Positions 50,789-60,030 of a stretch of DNA of 64,000 bases are shown here, piece by piece. The DNA comes from Microcella sp. (lineage in GTDB: Bacteria > Actinomycetota > Actinomycetes > Actinomycetales > Microbacteriaceae), in NCBI RefSeq assembly GCF_025808395.1, contig NZ_CP075524.1, positions 2,666,001 to 2,730,000 on the forward strand, written 5' to 3'. Every line of letters starts with the position of its first letter. Position 1 is the stretch's first letter. The notes under the pieces are model-generated. The model ran no database searches. It was given only the letters and a program-made list of their open reading frames with translations, and was not told where the DNA came from. Position numbers and translations under genes: made by a program.

Positions 50789-51345
50789 TGCGATCGAGGT
50801 TCCATTCCCGCGTCGCATTCACTGCCGAAGGGACCGAAGCCATAGACGTTGTCGTTCTGCGTCGAGCGGGGCCACAGAGCCCCGTCATACTCGACGCGCA
50901 CGCCGCGCATGCCCGTCCGTTGATCAAGCGTGCCCGCAGTTCGGGCAACGATCAGTATCCACACCCGCTCCCCAGGCGCAACGGTGGCGCCGATCGGGTC
51001 GATGCGCGACTCCCACGCGTCGCGCATCGTGGGCCAGATGTCGTCGGCGATAGAGACGCCCCAGCCCAGGTCGTCGTCTCCCGGCCCGGCGAGTGCAATC
51101 TCTGAAATGTGCACAGTGTTCTGAGCGAGAACGCTGACGTCGGTGATAGTGATGTCACCATCGCTCTCGTTCACGATCCCGGCCCCGAAGACGGCTTCTT
51201 GACCAGGATAGGTGGGGCTGAAGCAACTGCCGCTGGTTCCGTGATCAGGCGCCCCGCCGTCGATCACGAGTCCGCCCGAGGGGGCGCAGCCCGCGAGTCC
51301 CAGCACAAGCGCGCTGGTGAAGACACTGAGCATTCGTCGGTCCAT
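50785..51345 (-). CDS. Lipoprotein of unknown function (copy C of three)
   Basis: This is a 186-residue lipoprotein (lipobox GLAGCA). It has a beta-rich extracytoplasmic region with ESDGDITITDVSVL, VAPGERVWILIVARTAG and RGVRVEYDGALW. The words RVxYDG and ITxxSV resemble the protein at 51862-52428, so the three tandem genes are likely paralogues. The same order and direction as the next two suggest one operon. Confidence 0.75.
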   Translation of the reverse strand: MDRRMLSVFTSALVLGLAGCAPSGGLVIDGGAPDHGTSGSCFSPTYPGQEAVFGAGIVNESDGDITITDVSVLAQNTVHISEIALAGPGDDDLGWGVSIADDIWPTMRDAWESRIDPIGATVAPGERVWILIVARTAGTLDQRTGMRGVRVEYDGALWPRSTQNDNVYGFGPFGSECDAGMEPRSH

Positions 51346-51394
51346 GACCTGACGCTACGCCAGTTCAGTCGTGGCCGACAACAACGACTCCTCG

Positions 51395-51865
51395 TCAGTC
51401 GCAGGCTTCGCCGAGGACGAGCGTCACCGGAACACCCTGCTGAGCGCCATCGGTCGTCACGACGAGGCTGGCAACCCGTGCCTCGCCGGGGCCGCTGCGG
51501 GCCACCTCGATGCCGAGATACGCCGACGCTCCGGGCTCGAGAGGGGCGCGATCGAGGTCGACCCCGCCAAAGGCGTCTCGGCCGCGGTCGCTGACGATGA
51601 CGGCGGTCTCGCGAGCGGCGTCGTCCACTGCGAGAAAGCGGTCGGTCACGGCGACACCCTGCGACTCGCCGAGATCGATATTGCTGATCGCGATCGGGTC
51701 ATTTGACGAGTTCGTCACTCCGAGGGCGATAGTGCCCCGGTCGCCCGACAGGCAGCCGTCGAGGTCACCAGAGCCGTCGGGCCCGGCTCCACTGCAGGCC
51801 GCGAGCGGCAGCGTCAGCGCGAGCGCGGTGAGGCAACCCAGCAGTCGAGAGGTGACGGGCATCAT
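51395..51865 (-). CDS. Lipoprotein of unknown function (copy B of three)
   Basis: This is a 156-residue lipoprotein (lipobox LAACSG). Its domain has the same beta layout as its neighbours: TIALGVTNSSNDPIAISNID, an EPGASAYLGIEVAR turn and a final TLVLGEACD, with the C-terminal cysteine. ATG 51865 overlaps the upstream gene's stop by 4 bases (ATGA). Function is unknown. Confidence 0.75.
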   Translation of the reverse strand: MMPVTSRLLGCLTALALTLPLAACSGAGPDGSGDLDGCLSGDRGTIALGVTNSSNDPIAISNIDLGESQGVAVTDRFLAVDDAARETAVIVSDRGRDAFGGVDLDRAPLEPGASAYLGIEVARSGPGEARVASLVVTTDGAQQGVPVTLVLGEACD

Positions 51866-52428
51866 CGGCGACCAGCACCGCAGTGCGACCACGGTGGCAC
51901 GAACCCCACGACGGTGTCAGAGCTGCTCGTCGCCGAGAACCAGCCGTCGTCATACTTCACGCGCATACCCTCGATGCCGGAATACTGCGTGAAGTCGCGA
52001 GCGTGCAGTTGCACGATGAGCTCAGCTGAACCGCCGCCCGCAATACGCACGCCGTCGATCTCAGTGCGAGCGTTCCAGAGTGGTCGTTGCTCGGGAGTGA
52101 GCTTGCCTCCAGGGGCGACCCCGAAGGTGCGGTACACCGAGTCGGTGACCACGATCGAGATGTCGCTTACCGTCGAGTTGACGAGCGTTAGTGGCCGTGC
52201 TTCGCGCAGAATCACGTCGTGGGCGGCGGTGTTGACGAGTGTGACGCTGACATATGCGAGGTAGCCCTCGGTCGACGTCTCGGGCACCGTGCGTGTGGAA
52301 AAGCAGAGGTCGACGAGGTCGCCGTGCACGTTCACGGCGGGTGCGCCGGTGCACCCGCTGAGAGCGACTGCTGCAGCCGCTGCGACGAGCCCCCCGGCGA
52401 AGACTCTAGTGATCCTCACGAGGGCCAA
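51862..52428 (-). CDS. Lipoprotein of unknown function (copy A of three)
   Basis: This is a 188-residue lipoprotein (lipobox ALSGCT). The domain reads VSVTLVNTAAHDVILREARP, SDISIVVTDSVYRTFGVAPG and GMRVKYDDGWF, ending with a cysteine-containing tail. It is the first of three tandem paralogues. Upstream lies metG, divergent. The family is not recognised. Confidence 0.72.
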   Translation of the reverse strand: MALVRITRVFAGGLVAAAAAVALSGCTGAPAVNVHGDLVDLCFSTRTVPETSTEGYLAYVSVTLVNTAAHDVILREARPLTLVNSTVSDISIVVTDSVYRTFGVAPGGKLTPEQRPLWNARTEIDGVRIAGGGSAELIVQLHARDFTQYSGIEGMRVKYDDGWFSATSSSDTVVGFVPPWSHCGAGRR

Positions 52429-52473
52429 GAGTAGCGCGAAACACTATGAGCCACCCCCGTAGACTGGCCCATT

Positions 52474-54048
52474 ATGGCCGCTGGCGACTCCTTCTACATC
52501 GCGACCCCGATCTTCTACGTCAACGATGTACCGCACATCGGGCACGCCTACACAGAGGTGGCCGCCGACGTGCTCGCGCGCTGGCATCGGCAGTCGGGAG
52601 TCGACACCTGGTCGCTCACCGGCACCGACGAGCACGGGCAGAAGATTCTGCGCACCGCGGTGGCGAACGGCGTCACGCCGAAAGAGTGGACAGACAAGCT
52701 CGTCGCCGAGTCGTGGGTTCCACTGCTCAAGACCATCGACATCGCCAATGACGACTTCATTCGCACCACCGAAGAGCGCCACGAGCGCGTCGTGCAGCAG
52801 TTCTTGCAGAAGCTCTACGATGACGACTTCATTTACTTCGGCGAGTACGAGGGCTACTACTGCGTCGGGTGCGAAGAGTACAAGCAGGCAGACGACCTCG
52901 TCGACGGCGCCGGCGAGTTCGAGGGTCAGCGAGTCTGCGCCATCCACGGCCGCCCCGTCGAAGTGCTACACGAAGCGAACTACTTCTTTCGCCTCAGCGC
53001 TTTTCAAGACCGACTGCTCGCGCTCTACAAAGAGCAGCCCGACTTCGTGCAGCCCGACAGTCTGCGCAACGAGCTGACCTCGTTCGTCAGCCGCGGCCTC
53101 GACGACATCTCGATCTCTCGGCAGAGCCTCGACTGGGGGGTTCGGGTGCCGTGGGATGAGAAGCACGTCTTCTATGTGTGGTTCGACGCGCTGCTCAATT
53201 ACATCAGCGCTATCGGCTGGGGCACCGACGATGCCAACTTCTCGCGACGCTGGCCCGCCGTACAGCTCGTCGGCAAAGACATCGCGCGCTTTCACGCCGT
53301 CATCTGGCCCGCCATGCTCATGGCCGCCGGTCTGCAGCCGCCCGCACGTGTGTTCGGCCACGGCTGGCTGCTCGTCGGCGGCGAGAAGATGTCGAAGTCG
53401 AAGCTCACGGGCATCGCCCCGCACCAGATCACCGATGTGTTCGGCAGCGACGCCTTCCGCTACTACTTCATGAGTGCCATCAACTTCGGGCAAGACGGCT
53501 CGTTCAGTTGGGAAGACCTCTCGGCTCGGTACCAGGCCGAGCTCGCCAACGGATTCGGCAACCTCGCGTCTCGCGTCGTCGCGATGATCGGCCGCTACTG
53601 CGAGGGAGTCGTTCCCGCCGAGGGCGCGCTCACCGACGCCGAGTCGCGCATCCACCAGGTGACGACGGATGCTGTGGCCGCCGCCCAGCGCGCCATCGAG
53701 ACGTTCGCGATCCACGACGCCATCGCGGCAGTGTGGACGATCGTCGACGAACTCAACGGCTACCTCACCGAGCAAGAACCGTGGAAGGTCGCGAAAGACG
53801 AGGCCCAGGTCGAGCGCCTGCACACCATCCTCTACACCGCGGCCGAGGGCTTGCGGGCGCTCGCCGTGCTGCTCTCGCCGGTGATTCCGCAGTCGACGCA
53901 GAAGCTGTGGACCGCGCTCGGCGCCGACACCGCGCTGGGCGCGCTGCTCGAGCAGAGCATCCCGAACGCAGCGAACTGGGGTCAGCTGCCCGCCGGAACC
54001 CAGACGCAGCCGCTCGACGCGCTCTTCCCGCGCATCGAGCAGGAGTAG
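52474..54048 (+). CDS. metG: Methionyl-tRNA synthetase
   Basis: This is a 524-residue class I synthetase. Signature HIGH is seen as PHIGHAYTEV, KMSKS as GGEKMSKSKLTG, with the connective Cys cluster in CVGCEEYKQ (zinc knuckle). The family length is normal without a C-terminal EMAP domain. A TAGACT box 8 bases before ATG 52474 could be the promoter. Confidence 0.96.
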   Translation: MAAGDSFYIATPIFYVNDVPHIGHAYTEVAADVLARWHRQSGVDTWSLTGTDEHGQKILRTAVANGVTPKEWTDKLVAESWVPLLKTIDIANDDFIRTTEERHERVVQQFLQKLYDDDFIYFGEYEGYYCVGCEEYKQADDLVDGAGEFEGQRVCAIHGRPVEVLHEANYFFRLSAFQDRLLALYKEQPDFVQPDSLRNELTSFVSRGLDDISISRQSLDWGVRVPWDEKHVFYVWFDALLNYISAIGWGTDDANFSRRWPAVQLVGKDIARFHAVIWPAMLMAAGLQPPARVFGHGWLLVGGEKMSKSKLTGIAPHQITDVFGSDAFRYYFMSAINFGQDGSFSWEDLSARYQAELANGFGNLASRVVAMIGRYCEGVVPAEGALTDAESRIHQVTTDAVAAAQRAIETFAIHDAIAAVWTIVDELNGYLTEQEPWKVAKDEAQVERLHTILYTAAEGLRALAVLLSPVIPQSTQKLWTALGADTALGALLEQSIPNAANWGQLPAGTQTQPLDALFPRIEQE

Positions 54049-54115
54049 GCCGCAAGAGTGTCAACCCCCGACCGCGCCCAGGTGAACGCGGTACGGTCGT
54101 AGGGGAGGCGATACC

Positions 54116-55123
54116 GTGAGCGACCAACTTGACCCGCACGTGCGTGCTCGCGCCGTGATGGAGGGTTCGACGCGCGACCTCAGCTATCCGCCGAGCCCTG
54201 AAGCGCTCGTGGTGCCCGTGTACGACAACCACACGCACCTCGAGATCGCCGACGGCGAAAACCCCATGCACTACCGCGAGCACCTCGACCGCGCCTCGGC
54301 CGTGGGCGTGCGCGGCGTCGTGCAAGTGGGCACCGACGTGCTGACGAGCCGCTGGTCAGCCGCCGTCGCTGCGCGTGAGCCGCGCGTGCTCGCTGCAGTG
54401 GCGATTCATCCGAACGAGGCTCCCGCGCTCGCCGAATCAGGCGAATTGGATGCCGCTCTCGCGGTCATCGACGAACTCGCCGCGCAACCGAGAGTGGTCG
54501 CCATCGGTGAGACCGGCCTCGACTACTACCGCACCGAGCCCGGCAGCGGACGCGACGCGCAGCTCGCCGCCTTCGAAGCCCATATCGAGATCGCGAAGCA
54601 GCACGGGCTGGCCTTGCAGATTCACGACCGCGATGCGCACGACGACCTCGTGGCGACGCTGCTGCGCGTGGGTGCGCCCGAGAAGGTCGTGTTCCACTGC
54701 TTCAGCGGTGACGTCGAACTGGCCACCGTGTGCGCCGAGCGCGGCTGGTACGCGAGCTTCGCCGGAACCGTCACGTTCAAGAACGCCCGCAACCTGCGCG
54801 ACGCCCTCGACGTGCTGCCGCGCGCGCTGCTGCTCGTCGAGACCGACGCGCCGTTCTTGACCCCGCACCCGTATCGTGGGCGGCCCAATGGCCCCTACCT
54901 GCTGCCGTTCACGGTGCGCGCGATCGCCGACCACTTGGGCACCGACGTGTCGATGCTGTCTGCGCAGCTCGCCTCCAATACCGAGCTCGTGTATGGCTCG
55001 TGGGATTCTGAGCCTGTCGTTGCTCCGGGCGACCCGTGGGCCGATCAGGAGGTTCCGGGCGACCCCGACGATCTCGGCGACCTCGGCGGCGATCTGCCCG
55101 AGAACTACCCGGGCGAGCGGTGA
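54116..55123 (+). CDS. tatD: TatD-family metal-dependent DNase
   Basis: This is a 335-residue TatD hydrolase, a 3'-5' exo-nuclease. Metal ligands: YDNHTHLEIADG (HxH), GETGLDYYRTEPG (Glu), QIHDRDAHDD (His), VFHCFSGD (His) and LVETDAPFLTPHPYRGRPNG (Asp). Both ends have extra charged residues (C-terminal DDLGDLGGDLPE), longer than the usual 260-270 residues. GGGGAGG lies 11 bases before GTG 54116. Confidence 0.92.
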   Translation: MSDQLDPHVRARAVMEGSTRDLSYPPSPEALVVPVYDNHTHLEIADGENPMHYREHLDRASAVGVRGVVQVGTDVLTSRWSAAVAAREPRVLAAVAIHPNEAPALAESGELDAALAVIDELAAQPRVVAIGETGLDYYRTEPGSGRDAQLAAFEAHIEIAKQHGLALQIHDRDAHDDLVATLLRVGAPEKVVFHCFSGDVELATVCAERGWYASFAGTVTFKNARNLRDALDVLPRALLLVETDAPFLTPHPYRGRPNGPYLLPFTVRAIADHLGTDVSMLSAQLASNTELVYGSWDSEPVVAPGDPWADQEVPGDPDDLGDLGGDLPENYPGER

Positions 55124-55142
55124 CCGTGCCCGCGGCACCGGC

Positions 55143-55985
55143 ATGAGCGCACTGCTCGGCCCGGCCGAGGTGCGCGACCTCGCCGAACTGCTCGGGGTGA
55201 GCCCCACCAAGAAGCTCGGTCAGAACTTCGTGCACGACGCCAACACGGTTCGGCGCATCGTGGCGACGGCGGCGCTCGAACCGGGTGAGCCCGTGCTCGA
55301 GGTCGGCCCCGGCCTCGGGTCGTTGACGCTCGGGCTGCTCGAGGCCGGGCATCCGGTGGTCGCCATCGAAGTGGATGCTCGCCTCGCCGCCCAGCTGCCC
55401 CGCACCGTCGCCGAGGTGCAGCCTGAGGCCGCGCTCGCGGTGGTCACCGCCGACGCCCTGCGGGTGGCCGAGGTGCCCGACGCGCCGGGGGGCGCGCGCC
55501 CGACCGCGCTCGTCGCCAATCTGCCCTACAACATCTCGGTGCCCGTGCTGCTGCACCTGCTCGCGCTCGAGCCCGGCATTCGGCGCGTGCTCGTCATGGT
55601 GCAGGCCGAGGTCGGCCACCGTCTGGCGGCCGCTCCCGGCTCGAAGGTCTACGGCGGCCCCTCGGTGAAGGCGGCCTGGTACGGGCGCTGGAAGGTCGAG
55701 GGGGTCGTGAGCCGGCAGGTGTTCTGGCCGGTGCCGAACGTCGACAGTGTGCTCGTCGGCATGACCCGCGGCGAGCATCCCGGAACCGAGTCTGAGCGCG
55801 AGCGGGTGGGCGTGCTCGTCGACGCTGCTTTCGGGCAGCGCCGCAAGATGCTGCGGCAGGCGCTCAGCGAGGTGTTCGGTTCGTCGGCCGCGGCGAGCGC
55901 GGCGCTCGAGGCAGCGGGCCTCGACCCGACGGCTCGCGGTGAGCAGCTGGGCCTGCCCCAGTTTCTGGCCCTCGCGCGCGTCTAG
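55143..55985 (+). CDS. rsmA: 16S rRNA adenine dimethyltransferase
   Basis: This is a 280-residue KsgA enzyme that dimethylates A1518 and A1519. Motifs: KKLGQNFVHDANTV, LEVGPGLGSLTLGLLE (SAM), NLPYNISVPVL (catalytic), and FWPVPNVDSVLV. It follows tatD by 19 bases. ispE is normally adjacent downstream in actinobacteria; here rlmC and an IS lie between. Confidence 0.95.
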   Translation: MSALLGPAEVRDLAELLGVSPTKKLGQNFVHDANTVRRIVATAALEPGEPVLEVGPGLGSLTLGLLEAGHPVVAIEVDARLAAQLPRTVAEVQPEAALAVVTADALRVAEVPDAPGGARPTALVANLPYNISVPVLLHLLALEPGIRRVLVMVQAEVGHRLAAAPGSKVYGGPSVKAAWYGRWKVEGVVSRQVFWPVPNVDSVLVGMTRGEHPGTESERERVGVLVDAAFGQRRKMLRQALSEVFGSSAAASAALEAAGLDPTARGEQLGLPQFLALARV

Positions 55986-57127
55986 GGTGCGCGGGTGAGC
56001 AGCGTGAGCACTTCGACGTGCTGCGACTGCGGAAACATGTCGACGACGCGAGCGCGCTCAATCCGGTATGAGGGCATCGCAGCGAGGTCGCGCGCGAGCG
56101 ACTGAGGGTTGCAGCTCGAATACACGATGCTCTGCGGGCCGCGGCGCTCGAGCAGCTCGGTGAGCTCGACCGACAGGCCGCGCCGCGGAGGGTTGACGAT
56201 GGCGAGCTCGGGCAGGGCATCCTGTGCCGCCGCCCACCTCGTGGCATCGCCCGCCACGAAGCGCACGCGCGAGCGGTCGGCCGCCGAAGGGTAGAGCGCA
56301 TCACGGGCGAGTTCGGCGCTCTCGATCGCGTCGGCCGACACTTCGACTCCCGTCACCGTGCGCGCGGCACCCGCGACGTGCAGCGCGAAGCCGCCGACGC
56401 CGCAGTAGAGGTCGCACACCGACGTGGGAGCGACGTCATCGACCCAGGCCGCGGCCTGGCGGTAGAGCTCGCCGGCGACGGCGGTGTTGGTCTGCACGAA
56501 CGATCGGGGCAGGGCGTGCAGGGTCACGTCGCCGACGCGCATGGCGAGACTGCGTTGCTCGGTGAGCACGTGCTCGATCTCTCCCTCGAGCACGGCCTTG
56601 TGCTCGGGCAGCAGGTTGACCGAGACGACGGCGATGCGGGGCAGCGCGTCGAGCAGCCTCGTCAGGGTGTCGCGCACGCGCGTCAGCCCGTGCTCGCTGC
56701 GCACGACGAAGCGCACCATGAGTGCGCCATCGGCGGCCTCGGTGACGATGAGGTGCTTGAGCTCTCCGCGGCGGGAGGGCACGTCGTACGGTTCGAGGTC
56801 AGCCTGCGTGATGGCGGCGATGAGGGCGGGAAAGGCGGCCAGGATGCCCGGGGCGATGACGCCGCACCCGCGCAGATCGACGCCGCGCCCCTGGCCGTCG
56901 AGAATGCCGAGGGTCGGTGCCTGCATAGTGCCGCCGACGACCATCTTGGCCTTCGATCGAAAACCGCGCTCGCTGCTCGCCACCGGAGGCGACCAGTGTG
57001 CCGAGTCACCGAACGGCGCGAGCAGCGCGCGCACGCTCACGTCTTTCTCGGCGAGCTGCTGCGCGTAGGCAACACCCATGAGGGTGCATGAGCGGCACAG
57101 CCCAGCATCGAAGTAGTCGCACTGCAT
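55982..57127 (-). CDS. rlmC: 23S rRNA (uracil-747-C5)-methyltransferase
   Basis: This is a 381-residue RlmC-type enzyme. The N-terminal MQCDYFDAGLCRSC provides three Fe-S cysteines, with a fourth in DLRGCGV; SAM motif CDLYCGVGGFALHVA; catalytic Cys in YSSCNPQSLARDL. It overlaps rsmA's 3' end by 4 bases, convergent. Length and motifs are intact. Confidence 0.93.
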   Translation of the reverse strand: MQCDYFDAGLCRSCTLMGVAYAQQLAEKDVSVRALLAPFGDSAHWSPPVASSERGFRSKAKMVVGGTMQAPTLGILDGQGRGVDLRGCGVIAPGILAAFPALIAAITQADLEPYDVPSRRGELKHLIVTEAADGALMVRFVVRSEHGLTRVRDTLTRLLDALPRIAVVSVNLLPEHKAVLEGEIEHVLTEQRSLAMRVGDVTLHALPRSFVQTNTAVAGELYRQAAAWVDDVAPTSVCDLYCGVGGFALHVAGAARTVTGVEVSADAIESAELARDALYPSAADRSRVRFVAGDATRWAAAQDALPELAIVNPPRRGLSVELTELLERRGPQSIVYSSCNPQSLARDLAAMPSYRIERARVVDMFPQSQHVEVLTLLTRAP

Positions 57128-57451
57128 GGAATGCCAATGCTAGCGACGACGCACCCCCTTCCCCTCACCTGAACCGGTTCGCCTCACCATCTAATCCGAA
57201 GTATTTGATCAGATCTGTAGGCTCTGGCGTAGCACAACACTGCACAGCTGACGTCATTCGCTCCGGGGTTGACTGCGATGGACTAATCAGTTCGCGCAAA
57301 TTTGAACTCGAGGAGTGGATGCTCACTGAAGTGACGGTAGGTAGTCGCCAAGTATCGATTCAGTGCGGAGTGGGGCTACTAGAAAATGACGAGCGGGATG
57401 CGGACGGCGTGCGGACTGTACGGCAACCTTCGCTCTTGAAGGTTTTCCTCG
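57128..57451. other. Intergenic stretch with no gene seen
   Basis: About 320 bases between rlmC and the hypothetical gene. An open plus-strand frame (57088-57507) overlaps the start of rlmC and shows no family features. Nothing else is visible; it presumably holds the rlmC promoter. Confidence 0.55.
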
Positions 57452-57982
57452 TTACTCGCCTCTTTGCTCCCTCAACCAACGGAGTCGAGCCTGAACAAAT
57501 GGAGTGATGTCCTTAGTGCGCTGAAGCCGTAACTTCGCCAGGTCATAGCCCACTGCGCGGATCGCTACGTGCGTTGCGCCGAGTTGGGCACTGCCCCACC
57601 AACCGTTCGGGAAGTCCCAAATCTTCACGGGACTCGGACTTCCGTCTACATCGACGAGGGCAACTCGATCTGGACTTGCCAATACGTCGTCGAGCTCAGT
57701 GCTATCGAGAATGTCCTCGAACGACCGCTTGAATGTAAGCATCGACTGTTCCGCGCCGGGCTCGGAAGCATCTTCTGTCTGAACCAATATCTCGACGCCA
57801 CTCGCGAAGCACTCAAGCTGTCGAGGGCCTCCATCGAATTGCCAGGAGCCAATCATTACCTGACCGGGCGCGTCGAGGATCTCGTACGACACTTGCCTGC
57901 GTGAAACCAAGAGGACGCGATGGTAGGCGTCGTCGACGGTGCGCCAAAACGCTTCTGGTTCGAGCTGCCCAGTTACTTCCAT
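57452..57982 (-). CDS. Hypothetical protein, 176 residues
   Basis: Cytosolic-looking protein with alternating beta/alpha pattern, no signal peptide and no recognised domain. It opens MEVTGQLEPEAFWRTVDDAY and closes DITPFVQARLRWLREQRGE. The minus-strand frame has a protein-like composition; the plus-strand frame over 57569-57904 is a less plausible shadow. It lies between rlmC and the IS and looks accessory. Confidence 0.55.
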   Translation of the reverse strand: MEVTGQLEPEAFWRTVDDAYHRVLLVSRRQVSYEILDAPGQVMIGSWQFDGGPRQLECFASGVEILVQTEDASEPGAEQSMLTFKRSFEDILDSTELDDVLASPDRVALVDVDGSPSPVKIWDFPNGWWGSAQLGATHVAIRAVGYDLAKLRLQRTKDITPFVQARLRWLREQRGE

Positions 57983-58092
57983 ACCCGCAGGGTTTCACAA
58001 ACGTCGAGTGCCCTCAAGGCGCGGGGCGTGAGGAACGAATCGGTGACAACTGATCGTTAGTGCCGCAGGGCTCTGACGGGAAGGATGTCATC

Positions 58093-58398
58093 ATGCCCAG
58101 TCCCTATCCCAGAGAGTTCCGCGAGGACGTCGTCGCGGTCGCCCGACGCCGCGAAAGCGGCGTCACGCTCAAACAGATCGCCACTGATTTCGGTATCAGC
58201 GAAGCGACGTTGCAGAACTGGTTGCGCCAAGCCGACATTGAAGAAGGCAACCGCCCCGGTCAAACGGCCGACGAGGCAAGCGAGATGCGAGAGTTGCGTC
58301 GCCGGAATCGTCTCCTCGAGCAGGAGAACGAGGTCCTGCGCAAGGCTGCGGCGTATCTGTCGCAGGCGAATCTGAAACTCGGTGGCTCCCCAAAATGA
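58093..58398 (+). CDS. IS3-family transposase OrfA, copy 2
   Basis: Identical at the protein level to copy 1: helix-turn-helix plus leucine zipper, ATG 58093 preceded by GGGAAGGA, stop overlapping orfB by ATGA. Confidence 0.9.
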   Translation: MPSPYPREFREDVVAVARRRESGVTLKQIATDFGISEATLQNWLRQADIEEGNRPGQTADEASEMRELRRRNRLLEQENEVLRKAAAYLSQANLKLGGSPK

Positions 58399-59273
58399 TC
58401 TACCCGCTCGTTGCTGAGCTCGCCGAAGCGGGGATCCCTGTGACGGTGTCGTGCCGGGTCTTGAAGCTCGCCCGCCAGCCCTACTACCGGTGGAGAAAGG
58501 ATCCCGTCCGGGATGCGGACGTGGTGCGCGCGTATCGGATCAATGCGCTCCACGACGCCCACGCTGAAGACCCGACGTTCGGCTATCGATATCTCGCTGA
58601 CGAGGCCCGTAGGGCGGGCTGGCGGATGAGCCGGCGGACGGCGTGGAAGTTGTGTTCCCAGGCCGGGATTCTCTCCTCGGCACAGCGACGCAGGCGCGGC
58701 AAAGGCAAGAAGGTTGGCCCGCCGGTGTTCGACGATCACGTGCAGCGCGTGTTCCGTGCGGACGCTCCGAACCGCCTATGGCTGACCGACATCACCGAGC
58801 ACCGCACGATGGCCGAGGGCAAGCTCTATTGCTGCGCGATCAAGGATGTGTTCTCGAACAAGATCGTCGGCTACTCCATCAGCGAGCGAATGACGGCGAA
58901 GCTTGCCGTCGACGCTCTGCGCAATGCCGTCGCCCGACGCGGGGACGTCGCGGGCTGCATTCTGCATGCCGATAGGGGCAGCCAGTTTCGCAGTCGAGCG
59001 ATGGCCAGGGAGTTGCGCCGTCACGACATGGTCGGCTCGATGGGTCGCGTCGGTGCCGCCGGGGACAACGCAGCGATGGAGAGCTTCTGGTCGCTGCTGC
59101 AAACGAACGTCCTCAACCAGCAACGGTGGGCGACAAGGCAAGAGCTGCGCCTGGCGATCGTGGTCTGGATCGAGCGGAAGTATCACCGGCAACGCGCCCA
59201 GGACACTCTCGGAGGGTTGACCCCGATCGAGTTCGAAGCGAAGCTAACCGAGTCGCGATCCTTCGCGGCCTAA
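58395..59273 (+). CDS. IS3-family transposase OrfB, copy 2
   Basis: Identical at the protein level to copy 1: 292 residues, complete DDE triad and no stops or frameshifts. Active transposition is therefore possible from either copy. Confidence 0.95.
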   Translation: MIYPLVAELAEAGIPVTVSCRVLKLARQPYYRWRKDPVRDADVVRAYRINALHDAHAEDPTFGYRYLADEARRAGWRMSRRTAWKLCSQAGILSSAQRRRRGKGKKVGPPVFDDHVQRVFRADAPNRLWLTDITEHRTMAEGKLYCCAIKDVFSNKIVGYSISERMTAKLAVDALRNAVARRGDVAGCILHADRGSQFRSRAMARELRRHDMVGSMGRVGAAGDNAAMESFWSLLQTNVLNQQRWATRQELRLAIVVWIERKYHRQRAQDTLGGLTPIEFEAKLTESRSFAA

Positions 59274-59315
59274 ACCGAACCTGTCACCGATTCGTTCCTC
59301 ACGCCCTGGTAAGTC

Positions 59316-59915
59316 ATGAAGATGCATAAGGCTGTGCTTGCCATTTTGGCCGCGCTCACCGTGGCTTTGTCGGCCGCGAGCCCCGCGACGGCGGGAATCG
59401 CGAATGACGAGCGAGCGCTCGTGACCGAGTCATTTGCGCCACCCCAAGCCTACGAGTTGATCGAGATGACGACAGCGCCGATGGTGCCGGTTTGCGAGCT
59501 CCTTACAGAGGAAGCGACCGACTACATCATCGAGAATAATCTTGACCTGTGCGGGTACGGCCAGCCAGGTACTCACGGTGGAGCCACCCCGCTCGGGTAC
59601 TCAAACGGTTTGTGCGGGAGTTCGGCACTTTTTCTGTACAACGGCAACTTTTCCGGTCAGGCGCGCATCAGCTATGGATTCACGTCAACGGCAGGTGCAG
59701 TCGTTGTCCGTTCGCTCGTGGTCAACTGGGCTGGAGCGACTTCCAGTGGCTCGTACACTGACTTCAGCGCAATGAACGCCGTTGGCTACAACAACAACAT
59801 CTATCGGACTACTGGAGTGGGAACTGCCGCCGCCGATCTCGGTGGCACGGTGCTCACGTCGTGGGGTCTATGGTGCACCATCGGCACACCGTGGGATCAA
59901 CGGCATATTTCGTAG
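59316..59915 (+). CDS. Secreted protein of unknown function
   Basis: This is a 199-residue exported protein with a signal peptide (VLAILAALTVALSAASPATA) and a mature part containing six cysteines or so, rich in Gly, Ser, Thr and Asn (GQPGTHGGATPLGYSNGLCG, ARISYGFTSTAGAV). No domain is recognised. ATG 59316, or the second at 59322, follows the IS end by only 10 bases; thus its own promoter and probably RBS are replaced by IS sequence. Expression may depend on the IS. Confidence 0.65.
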   Translation: MKMHKAVLAILAALTVALSAASPATAGIANDERALVTESFAPPQAYELIEMTTAPMVPVCELLTEEATDYIIENNLDLCGYGQPGTHGGATPLGYSNGLCGSSALFLYNGNFSGQARISYGFTSTAGAVVVRSLVVNWAGATSSGSYTDFSAMNAVGYNNNIYRTTGVGTAAADLGGTVLTSWGLWCTIGTPWDQRHIS

Positions 59916-60030
59916 CCACTTGGTTTGGTTGTCGATGGGTCGTATCGCACGAACGGCACAGCCCGGCATCGATACAGTTGCCCTGCATGGTGGGCGCGGG
60001 CCAGAATTGGGCGGCCAGGAGTGGCCATCG

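Larger units (their letters stand above)
58024..59306 (+). mobile_element. IS3-family insertion sequence, copy 2 (intact, 1283 bp)
   Basis: Same length, orientation and apparent sequence as the copy at 5197-6479, with the same 25-bp terminal inverted repeats beginning GGGCGTGAGG. The flanking triplets differ (GCG at 58021-58023 and TGG at 59307-59309), so there is no target duplication. That suggests recombination between copies or a nearby deletion. Its right end lies 10 bases before the start of a secreted-protein gene. Confidence 0.95.

Noticed and set aside
57569..57904. Plus-strand open frame over the hypothetical gene
   Set aside because: Less protein-like than the minus-strand frame, no RBS or promoter; treated as a shadow.
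5197..59306. The two IS copies as ends of a 54-kb composite transposon
   Set aside because: Copy 1 has its own 3-bp target duplication, showing individual insertion, and the span includes many core genes (hrpA, metG, rsmA).
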